Of a DNA stretch of 41,588 nt, positions 33,412 to 40,772 are shown piece by piece. The notes beneath the pieces are model-generated. The model did no database searches and had not been told where the DNA came from. It saw nothing but the letters and a program-made list of their open reading frames with translations. Numbering within the stretch: position 1 is the first letter of the stretch; every line of letters begins with the position of its first letter. A program made the position numbers and the translations under genes. The DNA is from an uncultured Bacteroidaceae bacterium (GTDB lineage: Bacteria; Bacteroidota; Bacteroidia; Bacteroidales; Bacteroidaceae): positions 1-41,588 of the forward strand of contig CAJGDP010000016.1 of assembly GCA_904502235.1 (NCBI GenBank), given 5' to 3'.

Positions 33412-33996
33412 TTAATGCGCCCCGGTGTGACCCAGAGCATTCAATATAACTTTTTCAGTGAAATTCTGCACGAAAATATCGTCGTTGTTCTTGCTTACAA
33501 TGCCGTTGATGAATGGCATCTCAATACCTTTCAGACAGAAATGCAAGAAACGTGCCGCAAGGTCGGGACTTTCGGTGTTGAAGATTTTCTTCTGGTTTCC
33601 TTCCGTTATTATATGGCGGTAGAGCGCAATCTCCTTGGAGTCGAAATTCTTGCGTATGTGCTCCACGATAAGGAAATAGTCTTTATGCAGGCAACTGTTT
33701 CTGCGCACTATGCTACGTGTGAGCTGCAGACGTACAAAAATCAACTTGATTATCTTTTTGTCGGGTGGAAGGTTCGATACAGCCACCTTTGTCATGGCTG
33801 TAGATATCTTCATCACCTCCATCTCTATTGATGCCTCAAGAAGCTCTTCTTTGCTTTGAAAGTATGTGTATAGAGTCCTTCGGCTTTTGTTTGCAACCTT
33901 TGCTATGTCGTTCATCGTTATGTTGCCGATGCCCTCTTGCGCAAAAAGCCTTCTTGCAACCTTGATAAGATGTTCCTTTGTATCGATAGTAGCCAT
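33412..33996 (-). CDS. TetR/AcrR family transcriptional regulator
   Basis: A 194-residue repressor-type protein. The N-terminal helix-turn-helix (about 12-57) reads LIKVARRLFAQEGIGNITM, then DIAKVANKSRRTLYTYFQSKEELL, a textbook TetR pattern; the rest is an all-helical ligand and dimer domain with no close hint of the ligand. Upstream, a 16-base palindrome (34043-34058) lies in its own promoter, so self-repression is likely. Other targets are unknown; it is next to an RluA-type gene 13 bases downstream. Confidence 0.93.
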   Translation of the reverse strand: MATIDTKEHLIKVARRLFAQEGIGNITMNDIAKVANKSRRTLYTYFQSKEELLEASIEMEVMKISTAMTKVAVSNLPPDKKIIKLIFVRLQLTRSIVRRNSCLHKDYFLIVEHIRKNFDSKEIALYRHIITEGNQKKIFNTESPDLAARFLHFCLKGIEMPFINGIVSKNNDDIFVQNFTEKVILNALGHTGAH

Positions 33997-34027
33997 TGCT
34001 ATATTTATGCTGAATTCTATTTTTGCG

Positions 34028-34058
34028 CGAAATTACACATATTTGCACAACTGTGCAA
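34028..34058 (-). promoter_or_regulatory. tetR promoter with overlapping palindromic operator
   Basis: On the minus strand: TTG (34056-34058), a 20-base spacer and TAATTTCG (34028-34035, one mismatch to TAnnTTTG). The palindrome TTGCACA-AC-TGTGCAA (34043-34058; 7-bp arms) covers the -33 site and the spacer. An occupied operator would block the promoter: autoregulation is likely. Confidence 0.6.
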
Positions 34059-34128
34059 TACAAATGAGGTGTAATATATTGCCAAAATGATGCCAAAAAT
34101 ATTTTTTTTGAAAAAATTTGCTCCAAAA

Positions 34129-34160
34129 TTTGCATGGTATATAAAAAAGCTATACCTTTG
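34129..34160 (+). promoter_or_regulatory. promoter of the initiator tRNA gene
   Basis: TTTG (34129-34132), a 20-base spacer and TACCTTTG (34153-34160): a full match to the Bacteroidota consensus, 21 bases before the tRNA. Confidence 0.75.
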
Positions 34161-34181
34161 CATCAGTTTTGAAAACCGCAT

Positions 34182-34253
34182 CGCGGGGTGGAGCAGTGGT
34201 AGCTCGTTGGGCTCATAACCCAAAGGCCGGAGGTTCGATCCCTTCCCCCGCTA
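34182..34253 (+). tRNA. initiator tRNA-fMet (anticodon CAT)
   Basis: A 72-base cloverleaf that folds completely: acceptor CGCGGGG/CCCCGCT, D stem GAGC/GCTC, anticodon stem TTGGG/CCCAA with loop CTCATAA (anticodon CAT at 34214-34216), T arm GGAGG TTCGATC CCTTC, then A73. Three initiator features are present: the first acceptor pair is a mismatch (C1 with T72), the D stem has A11-T24, and three G-C pairs sit next to the anticodon loop. CCA is not encoded and must be added after RNase Z cutting. Own promoter upstream, own terminator downstream. Confidence 0.97.
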
Positions 34254-34256
34254 CTC

Positions 34257-34289
34257 AGAGAGAACTTGAAAAGGTTCTCTCTTTTTTTT
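34257..34289 (+). terminator. terminator of tRNA-fMet
   Basis: AGAGAGAAC, loop, GTTCTCTCT (9-bp stem), then T7; begins 4 bases after the tRNA. Confidence 0.88.
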
Positions 34290-34329
34290 ATGTATTTCCG
34301 TGCTCCGCGCGGGGTGTAATTGGATAAAT

Positions 34330-34362
34330 AAAAAAAGACAGCTACCGAAGTAACTGTCTTTT
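34330..34362 (-). terminator. terminator of tRNA-Lys
   Basis: On the minus strand AAAGACAGTTAC, tetraloop TTCG, GTAGCTGTCTTT, then T run; a stable UUCG-type hairpin 2 bases after the tRNA. Confidence 0.88.
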
Positions 34363-34363
34363 G

Positions 34364-34436
34364 TACGCCGTCAGGGACTCGAACCCTGGACCCATTGATT
34401 AAGAGTCAATTGCTCTACCAACTGAGCTAACAGCGC
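34364..34436 (-). tRNA. tRNA-Lys (anticodon CTT)
   Basis: A 73-base cloverleaf on the minus strand: acceptor GCGCTGT/ACGGCGT (G1-T72 and one inner G-T pair), D arm GCTC/GAGC, anticodon stem ATTGA/TCAAT with loop CTCTTAA (anticodon CTT), T arm CAGGG TTCGAGT CCCTG, A73. CCA not encoded. It converges on the initiator tRNA with separate terminators in between. Reads AAG; the TTT isoacceptor must be elsewhere. Confidence 0.95.
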
Positions 34437-34457
34437 ATCTCTTTCTCAAAAGCGTTG

Positions 34458-34488
34458 CAAAGGTACGAAGATTTTTTGAATGCGCAAA
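34458..34488 (-). promoter_or_regulatory. promoter of the tRNA-Lys gene
   Basis: On the minus strand TTTG (34485-34488), a 19-base spacer, TACCTTTG (34458-34465): a perfect Bacteroidota promoter, 21 bases before the tRNA. Confidence 0.8.
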
Positions 34489-34603
34489 TCTTTTGGCAAC
34501 TTTTTTTCGTCTTTCTTTGCAACTTTTTTATCGGTTTTTTGTAAATGTTTGATTATTAATGAAAAGCATTTTTGCGATTTTTCCTTATTTTTTTAGGATT
34601 CTA

Positions 34604-35008
34604 TCACCAGAACCATCTTTTCTTTTTAGGACGGTTGCATTCCGGTGTTTCGGTATATATATCTTTCCATGTTTTTTTCTCCTTTATCATCCTGTATATG
34701 TTGCCCCAGTCGGGTAGTCCGCCCAAATTACGGTCGTCGATGAACAGGTCGGCATCCACTTTTGCATGTCCGCAGGTTTCTTCCTCTTCGGGGAAGCTCT
34801 TGTTTACGGCATAGAACTCAATACCGCGTTCCTTGCACCAATCTACGGCTTCCTGCAGAAGTTCGCCACGTCTGACTGTCCACAGTATTATCTGATGCTG
34901 CTCTGCAATCAGGCGTTTGATGGTTGCTGTGGCAAACGGAATCTCGTTGCCAATCTCGGGGTATCTGTGCTGAACTATTGTTCCGTCAAAATCTACTGCT
35001 ATAATCAT
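34604..35008 (-). CDS. small HAD-family hydrolase
   Basis: A 134-residue capless HAD phosphatase. The nucleophile and acid aspartates are D6 and D8 in AVDFDGTIV, T44 in ILWTVRRGE is motif II, K83 or K70 serves motif III, and D91-D92 in FIDDRN is motif IV. This short form, without cap domain and with an RRGELLQEAVDWCKERG segment, is a Bacteroidales-type group (BT0820-like); the physiological substrate is unknown. The C-terminal tail CNRPKKKRWFW is strongly basic and aromatic. It starts 27 bases after lrgB on the same strand, so it is probably the last gene of the lrgAB transcript. Confidence 0.85.
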   Translation of the reverse strand: MIIAVDFDGTIVQHRYPEIGNEIPFATATIKRLIAEQHQIILWTVRRGELLQEAVDWCKERGIEFYAVNKSFPEEEETCGHAKVDADLFIDDRNLGGLPDWGNIYRMIKEKKTWKDIYTETPECNRPKKKRWFW

Positions 35009-35035
35009 GATAACAACTTTACTGTTTCTATGTAT

Positions 35036-35728
35036 TTATATAAGTCCTTCAAAAATAATGGCTGCGCCCACAGTCATGCATCCTGCAACAGCAACCGACA
35101 GGCTACTCATTGCACCTTCCACCTCGCCAATCTCCATGGCTTTGGCTGTTCCCATAACGTGCGATGCCGTGCCTATGGCAATGCCTCTTGCAATAGGGTG
35201 CTTTATTCCGAACAGTCGGCATATCCCGGCTCCTGCAATGTTGCCGAACAGTCCGGTAATCATAATTGCCGACACGGTAATGGCAACATATCCGTTCAGT
35301 TCCTCGGAAAGTCCTATGCCTATGGCTGTTGTTATGGATTTAGGCAATAGGGTAACATATTCCGTATGGTCGAGGCTGAACAATAACGCCATTGCGAATA
35401 TCGAAATAAAACTCGTGAGCACGCCCGAGGCTATGCCTATAAGTATTGCTGTCAGGTTCTTCTTAAGCAATTTCACCTGTTCATACAGTGGAATAGCCAA
35501 TGTTACCGTAGCAGGAGTCAGCAGATAGCTCAGATATTTCGCACCGTTGTTGTATTGCTGATATTCTATCCCTGTGAGCACCAGAGTGGCTATGGTAATT
35601 GCAATTGCAATAAGCAACGGATTGAACAGGAAAAAGTTCCATCTCTTCTTTATGAACGTTCCCAGCAGGTATGCTCCAACGCTTATGCCCACACCAAAGA
35701 ACAATGAGTTCTGCAACATCTCTATCAT
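35036..35728 (-). CDS. lrgB: LrgB family membrane protein
   Basis: A 230-residue inner-membrane protein with about seven hydrophobic helices. LrgB features seen: FFGVGISVGAYLLGTFI near the start, TPATVTLAIPLYEQVKLLKKN in the middle, LPKSITTAIGIGLSEELNG, and GICRLFGIKHPIARGIAIGTASHVMGTAKAMEIGEVEGAMSS toward the end. With LrgA it forms a holin/antiholin-like pair first linked to murein hydrolase activity and, in other bacteria, to pyruvate or glycolate transport; which applies here is unknown. Start overlaps the lrgA stop by 4 bases. Confidence 0.92.
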   Translation of the reverse strand: MIEMLQNSLFFGVGISVGAYLLGTFIKKRWNFFLFNPLLIAIAITIATLVLTGIEYQQYNNGAKYLSYLLTPATVTLAIPLYEQVKLLKKNLTAILIGIASGVLTSFISIFAMALLFSLDHTEYVTLLPKSITTAIGIGLSEELNGYVAITVSAIMITGLFGNIAGAGICRLFGIKHPIARGIAIGTASHVMGTAKAMEIGEVEGAMSSLSVAVAGCMTVGAAIIFEGLI

Positions 35729-36087
35729 TTCTTATCCTCCTTATTCTTCAGTTTTATAATGAACTGTGTGATATGTCCCGTAAACGCCATTACAAGCACC
35801 GTAGAAACAAGTGATATCACAATTATTGCCGTCAGGAATTCCTGCATCACGCTCCACGACTCAAGCAATCCCACAGTAGCCGGGATGAACATCATTGGCA
35901 TTATATAAATCAGGAATTTGCCGGTCTCCCTTACTGCCGACAGCTTTATTACCCCTGTGCAGAGTGCAGTAAAGAGTATTACCATTCCATATATGCTTGC
36001 CGGGATAGGCAGGGGGATAATGCGGTTGAGCAATTCGCCGATGAGCGATATTGCGATGATTATCTCGAACTGTACGATATATTTCAT
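35725..36087 (-). CDS. lrgA: LrgA/CidA family membrane protein
   Basis: A small holin-like membrane protein, 120 residues with four hydrophobic helices. The conserved stretch GELLNRIIPLPIPASIYGMVILF lies at about 15-37, and FIPATVGLLESWSVM at about 78-92. Start placed at 36087 (MKYIVQFEI) because the -7 box TAATTTTG lies at 36108-36115; a longer frame from 36138 would begin upstream of the promoter. Translationally coupled to lrgB. Confidence 0.9.
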   Translation of the reverse strand: MKYIVQFEIIIAISLIGELLNRIIPLPIPASIYGMVILFTALCTGVIKLSAVRETGKFLIYIMPMMFIPATVGLLESWSVMQEFLTAIIVISLVSTVLVMAFTGHITQFIIKLKNKEDKK

Positions 36088-36107
36088 TTCTGTGGAGTTA
36101 GACACTG

Positions 36108-36115
36108 CAAAATTA
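36108..36115 (-). promoter_or_regulatory. -7 box of the lrgAB promoter
   Basis: The minus strand reads TAATTTTG, an exact TAnnTTTG match, 21 bases before the chosen lrgA start; a TTG within CTTG (36135-36138) sits 19 bases upstream, inside the foot of the preceding terminator. Confidence 0.6.
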
Positions 36116-36130
36116 CTACAAAAAAACAAA

Positions 36131-36163
36131 AGCCACAAGCATGTCCTCGGGACAAACTTGTGG
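36131..36163 (-). terminator. minus-strand terminator upstream of lrgA
   Basis: On the minus strand GCCACAAG, inner arms TTGTCC/GGACAT, CTTGTGGC, then TTTTGTTTTTTT. Ends transcripts coming from the AT-rich island (36.3-40.6 kb). The gap 36164-36323 holds nothing else recognisable except a possible shifted continuation of the sigma-like gene. Confidence 0.8.
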
Positions 36164-36323
36164 CGGATAATGTATTGGATTAAAACTTGTTTGTAATGCT
36201 TATTTCTTTATAACCTGAAACAGATAGGGGCACGGCATAGAGTTATACTATGGCTGTCGACAAATATGTACTTAAGGTTTTTCATCACAGCAAAAGTACT
36301 GTAAATGTATGAGATTTTGTATT

Positions 36324-36677
36324 CTAGTGTAAAGATATGTTTTTTGTCTTTTTGGGGCAGATCTTTATAATAAGGAATGGAGAATCCACGGGCTCGGAAC
36401 TTTCGTCATTGGTGTAGTTGAAATATTCGACAAACTTATTCTTGTACGAAGTATATTTTCTAGTATTGCTCAAGAAAATGCTCTTCATTACACGTTTTGC
36501 CCAAGTATTGAAGCTTACCTGACTCTTGTATTTGTCCGAGTTCTTGAAAATACGCAACATGGTTTCCTGTTTAAGAACATTTGCAGAATCCTGTGCTTTG
36601 GTGAGAAATAATGCATATTTTGCTAGAGTGTCAGCCGAGTCTATAATCTCTCTTTCAAGTTCTGTTTTAACGTGCAT
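36324..36677 (-). pseudogene. sigma-70 region 2 fragment (truncated ECF-type sigma factor)
   Basis: A 117-residue reading frame. Its residues 15-80 follow the ECF sigma region 2 pattern: LAKYALFLTKAQDSANVLKQ, ETMLRIFKNSDKY, then SFNTWAKRVMKSIFLSNTRK (compare NFKAWLYTIMKNTFINNYRK-type sequences). Region 4, needed to bind the -35 element, is missing; the frame ends in ICPKKTKNISLH. In another frame right at the end (about 36355-36250) a short stretch beginning LPQKDKKHIFTL faintly recalls the start of region 4, so a frameshift is possible. It may be decaying, or a region-2-only protein that competes for core polymerase. A CACTCGTT site lies 33 bases upstream. Base composition is AT-rich like the genes behind it. 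Confidence 0.5.
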
Positions 36678-36771
36678 AACCGTGTGTTTTTAATTTTTTA
36701 TAAATATAACACTCGTTAGCACCGTTTTGTTCTTTTTGATAGTGAAATTTAAGATTATTTAACACTTGGTA

Positions 36772-36791
36772 AATAAAACCTGGGTTTTATT
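36772..36791 (-). terminator. weak terminator-like hairpin after the pyruvyl transferase gene
   Basis: AATAAAAC, loop CTGG, GTTTTATT (8-bp AT-rich stem) overlapping the stop of the gene ending at 36790; a short, weak end signal. Confidence 0.4.
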
Positions 36792-37875
36792 AGTTGGGAA
36801 TTAACTGGTTTAGAATAAAATCTTGTGATTCTTTTTGCAGAATTTCTAACTTTTCGTTTACATGGCTGTAGTCAATTGTTGAAAATTGTGGAGAGTCGTT
36901 TTTGTCAATGATCCTATTTTTTAAGCCTATAGAATTTAATAGCGAAGATGATCTTGTATCCCACCCGTTGTTTAATTTAATTGTATAGAATGGCCTATTA
37001 AAAATTACAGAGAATGCTGTTCCATGAAACGAAGTTGTAACAATACACGCAGCATTACGTATTGTGTCAACAAACTCTTCGGGTGTTGCATCTTGGAATT
37101 TTTCAGATGTGTTTCTTCCTATCCGTGCCACCAAAATCTTTACTTTCGCTCCAATCTGTTTGGCTATATGTCTTGCAATTCGTATTGTGTTTTTATTTTC
37201 TGCTACTTGGTAAACTACAACGTATTTATCTTTATTTCTAGTTTTTGATGGAAATGATTCCCATATTTTAGATGACGCCATTAATGTGGGGTCTAAAACA
37301 TGTTGTATTGTTAAATTCGTATATGGAGTTAATAGAGCCTGTATGTTTTCTTCTCTAACACTTATAGCATCAAAACTGTTTAATAAGTTTTTATATGATG
37401 TGTTGTTGTCCAATGTCGTAGTTTCCATGCTTGCTGCATAGGAAATGTATTTCTTGTTTCCTTTTGCAAAAGGAAATTTGCAGAAATAGACATCATCTCC
37501 ATTTGTGATTCTATTATTCCAAATTTGATCGCTACCAACAATGTAGATGTCGTATCTAGATGGTATTGATATTTTATCAAAACGTTCACTAAGTATCAAG
37601 TGAGTATTAATAAATTTTTCGAAGCCTTTCCAGCGCTTGTATCTTAAACGAAAAAATAAAATTTCTTTTAGAAGTTTTTTAATAAATAAGATTGGTCTTT
37701 TACATAGGACTCTTTTAGAATTTAGAATTTTATATGGTTCAAGAAGAAATTGTGGACGATAATTAATTATTTCAACGTCAAACCCTTTGCTACGCAAGAA
37801 TTCTTGTGTAGCATAACACTGCAGTACTGCTCCATAGTTATGTGCGCAATGGAATGTTAATATACCTATTTTCAT
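36790..37875 (-). CDS. polysaccharide pyruvyl transferase family protein
   Basis: A 361-residue cytoplasmic enzyme of the CsaB/WcaK/EpsO-type family, which adds pyruvate ketals from PEP to sugars of surface polysaccharides. The N-terminus MKIGILTFHCAHNYGAVLQCYA is the classic start. YDIYIVGSDQIWN at about 108-120, LDPTLM near 199 and CIVTTSFHGTAFSVIFNRPF near 281-300 are further family blocks. The gene is AT-rich and overlaps the FrhB-like gene by 4 bases (ATGA). Together with a flippase upstream it points to capsule or exopolysaccharide modification, though no glycosyltransferase is present. Confidence 0.92.
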   Translation of the reverse strand: MKIGILTFHCAHNYGAVLQCYATQEFLRSKGFDVEIINYRPQFLLEPYKILNSKRVLCKRPILFIKKLLKEILFFRLRYKRWKGFEKFINTHLILSERFDKISIPSRYDIYIVGSDQIWNNRITNGDDVYFCKFPFAKGNKKYISYAASMETTTLDNNTSYKNLLNSFDAISVREENIQALLTPYTNLTIQHVLDPTLMASSKIWESFPSKTRNKDKYVVVYQVAENKNTIRIARHIAKQIGAKVKILVARIGRNTSEKFQDATPEEFVDTIRNAACIVTTSFHGTAFSVIFNRPFYTIKLNNGWDTRSSSLLNSIGLKNRIIDKNDSPQFSTIDYSHVNEKLEILQKESQDFILNQLIPN

Positions 37876-39035
37876 TTTCTGCCAATTAAATGTTTTATAA
37901 TTCTTTTTAAACGTTGTTTTATGACTTTAATTTTGTATGACCATCCTAAATCTGCGTACTTTTTCATTACATATTCAAATCCTTTTCTGGCATAATCGCG
38001 TTCAAAATCCATTCTTTTATGGTGTATTTCTGAAGGCTTTTGCAGATTAGGTTGCAAACAATTATTCAGTTCTGCCTTTATAAAAACCATTCTTTCTTTA
38101 ATAATATCAAAAAGTTCTTGTCCTTTATCAGTGTTGCATAAAACTAATGATAATCCTTTGTCGTCAGCATTTATAGTAGGATCTGTTTTTTGCCATCCCC
38201 AAAAGTCTGCAATGGTGATATCACTTGGACGTTGTAGGTTTGTGTATTTACATGTCCCGCATGAGTGACGGAACATTATGTGATTGTAAAAAGTATAAGT
38301 ATAAGTATAAGTATAAGTATAAGTGTCCCCTATAAACTTAAAGCTTTCGCGATGTGCGCTCCAACCAAATTTGTCTTTGTCGCGAAAATTAACACTGCAA
38401 ATTGTTGATTTTTTTTTCTTTTCCAAATATTTCAAATAGTCACGCCAAATATATGGTGCTGGTACTCCATGGCAAACAATATCTATCAATATAAGATTTT
38501 TACGCAATTTGTTTCCAATGAATGAATTCAATCCGGCAGTTTGACATGGCGTGCCTGAAAATAAAACCGTATATCCATTGCGTAAATCTTCTTTTACTTG
38601 CCTAAATATTCCAGAAAGATCGCTTTGTACATATTTGCTTCCTTTGAATTCATTGCGTTGTTCTTTTGTTGTAGCACGTTTGTGAACAACGCGGAAATGG
38701 TCGGTATATCCTGCGCCATAAACAATGCCACCATTTTCTAATATATAGTCTGATATTGCTATAAAGGCGGCACCGCTACGGCTGGTTGCAACTTCATTCA
38801 TGTCCTTATGGCGTGCACCATACGCTGTTGGTTGCTTTAGGTTCAAGGACTTGTCATAACTGTCGTTGAATGCACATACTTTGTTGCAAAGACCGCATTC
38901 TATGCATTTCTCTTTATCAACAACAGGATATAAAAAACCTAAAACATCCGGTTGCATTGTGATTGCATTGTGTTTGCATATTGATGCACATGCTGTGCAA
39001 CCGCAACAATTTGCAGGATCAAGGATTTTTATCAT
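37872..39035 (-). CDS. FrhB-like 4Fe-4S protein of polysaccharide clusters, with internal (TY)5 repeat
   Basis: A 387-residue protein of the coenzyme F420 hydrogenase/dehydrogenase beta-subunit (FrhB) family. Two 4Fe-4S motifs open it: C10/C13/C16/C20 and C44/C47/C50/C54. Conserved blocks TSRSGAAFIAISDYILENGGIVYGAGY, FSGTPCQTAGL and CGTCKYTNLQRPSDITIADFWG follow. In methanogens such proteins use F420. In Bacteroidota they sit with pyruvyl transferases and flippases in polysaccharide clusters and have an unproven redox role, probably with FAD. Residues near 237-246 are a Thr-Tyr repeat encoded by a hexanucleotide tract. The gene overlaps both neighbours by 4 bases. AT-rich. Confidence 0.88.
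   Translation of the reverse strand: MIKILDPANCCGCTACASICKHNAITMQPDVLGFLYPVVDKEKCIECGLCNKVCAFNDSYDKSLNLKQPTAYGARHKDMNEVATSRSGAAFIAISDYILENGGIVYGAGYTDHFRVVHKRATTKEQRNEFKGSKYVQSDLSGIFRQVKEDLRNGYTVLFSGTPCQTAGLNSFIGNKLRKNLILIDIVCHGVPAPYIWRDYLKYLEKKKKSTICSVNFRDKDKFGWSAHRESFKFIGDTYTYTYTYTYTFYNHIMFRHSCGTCKYTNLQRPSDITIADFWGWQKTDPTINADDKGLSLVLCNTDKGQELFDIIKERMVFIKAELNNCLQPNLQKPSEIHHKRMDFERDYARKGFEYVMKKYADLGWSYKIKVIKQRLKRIIKHLIGRK
38292..38321. repeat. hexanucleotide tract (AGTATA)5 inside the FrhB-like gene
   Basis: Five perfect copies of AGTATA on the plus strand, which read as Thr-Tyr pairs on the coding strand. Changes by whole units keep the frame, so the tract would change repeat length, not switch the gene off. 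Confidence 0.95.
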
Positions 39036-40570
39036 TTTTTGTATATCTTTTTAATCAATATAATTGATTTTGATGTTATAAAATTAAATTCAGATTTACT
39101 AAGACCTATAAAAAGAATAGAAATAGAAGTTGAAATAACACAACTAATACAACTCCCTATAAATCCGACAAAGTTATTGGGTAATATAACGGATAAAGCA
39201 ATAGGTATTATTGATGCTATAATAGTTACAAATATTACATTGAAATAAACTTTATGTAAGAATGAACTGATGGATAGGTTAATCATATTTCGCAGCATGA
39301 AAAGGCGGGCCATTTCGCAACATACAGACACGAATATTGCTATCACAAAAATTGATTCAGGTGGGTAACCAAAACGTAAAAAAATGTATGACAACGGTAA
39401 ATTCATCATTTGTAAACCACCTACTACTAATTGATAGTTACGTATTTTTCCTGTAGCCAGCATTGCTGTTACCAATGGATTGGCGAGTGATTCACTCATT
39501 GCAAATATAAGGACCAGTTGTATGAATGTAACAGTGTGGTCAGGTACTATACCTAACCAAATTGTTAAAATGTATTGTGCATTAATTATAACCGGTAATG
39601 ATAATATCAATAAAATATAGTAAGAAAAACGTGCGCCTTTGTATATTAGTGACATCATGTAATTATAATCACCCGAAGCGTATGATTTCGTAATTTGAGG
39701 ATTTATTGCAGTCATGAAATTGCTTACAAAACTTTGAATGTGTGAACTCACTTGAATTGCAATAGCACGCGCTGCATTAACTGTTGAGCCATAAAATAAG
39801 TTTAGAATTATATTTCCACCTTGATCGCGTAAAACAGAAGAGGATGCTCCAATAAAGTTCCAGCCTGCAAAACTGAACATTTGTTTCAATAAATTGTGGT
39901 CATATTTGAAACGAATAACACATTCTGCGAACTGTCGCTTACAATAGATTGCATAAATCATTCTGTTGATGATTGCCAATATGGCTAACAATAAACTGAA
40001 ATGTATTAATTTATCAAAAGGTGAGTGGTATATAGAGAATGCTACCAATAATTTGCTAAATACGTCGAAAATGCTGATATAAGCAAAAGCGGACATACGC
40101 TCATGAGCTATGATTGTTGCATTGTATGGTAAGCTAATCAAATTTAAAACAAATGTGAGTATTGAAAGTTGGTATACCCAATTGGCTGCTATCATACGGT
40201 CTGCGGCTATAACTAATTTGTTGTTTAGAAACCATAATCCAACAGTTTCTGCTAATAATACGATTATTAGTGATAATATAATTTGTATTGTAATTGCAGA
40301 AGAAAAAACATTTTTAAGTTTTTCTAAATCATTTCGTCCTAACTCAAATGTAATAAATCTACTTATTGCCGCAGAAAGCGAACCACTTAGAATACTGAAC
40401 ATGGTAACAATGCCTCCAACCACATTGTAGATTCCATAATCTTCTACGCCTAATGCATTTAGAGTTATACGGCTAGTGTATAACCCTACCAACATTAGCA
40501 TAAGCATCCTTGCATAGAGCATCAATGTATTCTTTGCTATACGCTTGTTATTTGATGTGCTGTCGCTCAT
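39032..40570 (-). CDS. polysaccharide flippase (Wzx/RfbX-like, MATE/MVF superfamily)
   Basis: Inner-membrane flippase of 512 residues with about 12-14 hydrophobic helices that moves lipid-linked sugar units across the membrane. N-terminal stretch KRIAKNTLMLYARMLMLMLVGLYTSRITLNALGVEDYGIYNVVGGI is typical of the Bacteroidota lipopolysaccharide flippase group. Start set at 40570 (MSDSTSNN) because the promoter's -7 box (40631-40638) would overlap a longer start at 40633. The stop overlaps the start of the FrhB-like gene by 4 bases. AT-rich. No glycosyltransferase or polymerase follows. Confidence 0.9.
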   Translation of the reverse strand: MSDSTSNNKRIAKNTLMLYARMLMLMLVGLYTSRITLNALGVEDYGIYNVVGGIVTMFSILSGSLSAAISRFITFELGRNDLEKLKNVFSSAITIQIILSLIIVLLAETVGLWFLNNKLVIAADRMIAANWVYQLSILTFVLNLISLPYNATIIAHERMSAFAYISIFDVFSKLLVAFSIYHSPFDKLIHFSLLLAILAIINRMIYAIYCKRQFAECVIRFKYDHNLLKQMFSFAGWNFIGASSSVLRDQGGNIILNLFYGSTVNAARAIAIQVSSHIQSFVSNFMTAINPQITKSYASGDYNYMMSLIYKGARFSYYILLILSLPVIINAQYILTIWLGIVPDHTVTFIQLVLIFAMSESLANPLVTAMLATGKIRNYQLVVGGLQMMNLPLSYIFLRFGYPPESIFVIAIFVSVCCEMARLFMLRNMINLSISSFLHKVYFNVIFVTIIASIIPIALSVILPNNFVGFIGSCISCVISTSISILFIGLSKSEFNFITSKSIILIKKIYKK

Positions 40571-40630
40571 TTTGGGTTTATGGATTTTTATAAAATAGGG
40601 TGGAGAGCACTTTCTCGGTTCCTTAATATG

Positions 40631-40661
40631 CAAAAATAGTGTTTATATAAAATATAAACAA
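40631..40661 (-). promoter_or_regulatory. promoter of the flippase-FrhB-pyruvyl transferase operon
   Basis: On the minus strand TTG (40659-40661), a 20-base spacer, TATTTTTG (40631-40638, exact TAnnTTTG). Predicts a leader of about 55 bases before the start at 40570. Confidence 0.6.
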
Positions 40662-40729
40662 TTAATTTTTGTAAAAGTTTGGAAACGCGCAGTATACCGT
40701 ATTTGCATTTTAGGATGAATGTAAAAATA

Positions 40730-40759
40730 GGTGGAGCATTTTTAGTAAATGACTCCACC
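40730..40759 (-). terminator. terminator after the AbiEii-type gene
   Basis: On the minus strand GGTGGAG-T-CATTT, short loop, AAATG-CTCCACC (12 bp with one bulged T), then TATTTTTAC; 13 bases after the stop at 40773. Confidence 0.7.
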
Positions 40760-40772
40760 GCGGGAATAAAGA

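Noticed and set aside
34182..34253. Elongator tRNA-Met or tRNA-Ile (modified CAT)
   Set aside because: The 1-72 mismatch, A11-T24 and three G-C pairs before the anticodon loop mark the initiator.
38285..38330. CRISPR-like or intergenic repeat array
   Set aside because: The repeat unit is 6 bases, has no spacers and reads as Thr-Tyr within a well-conserved gene.
37872..39035. True F420 hydrogenase subunit
   Set aside because: The partner subunits are absent and the gene overlaps a pyruvyl transferase and a flippase; the family is common in polysaccharide loci.
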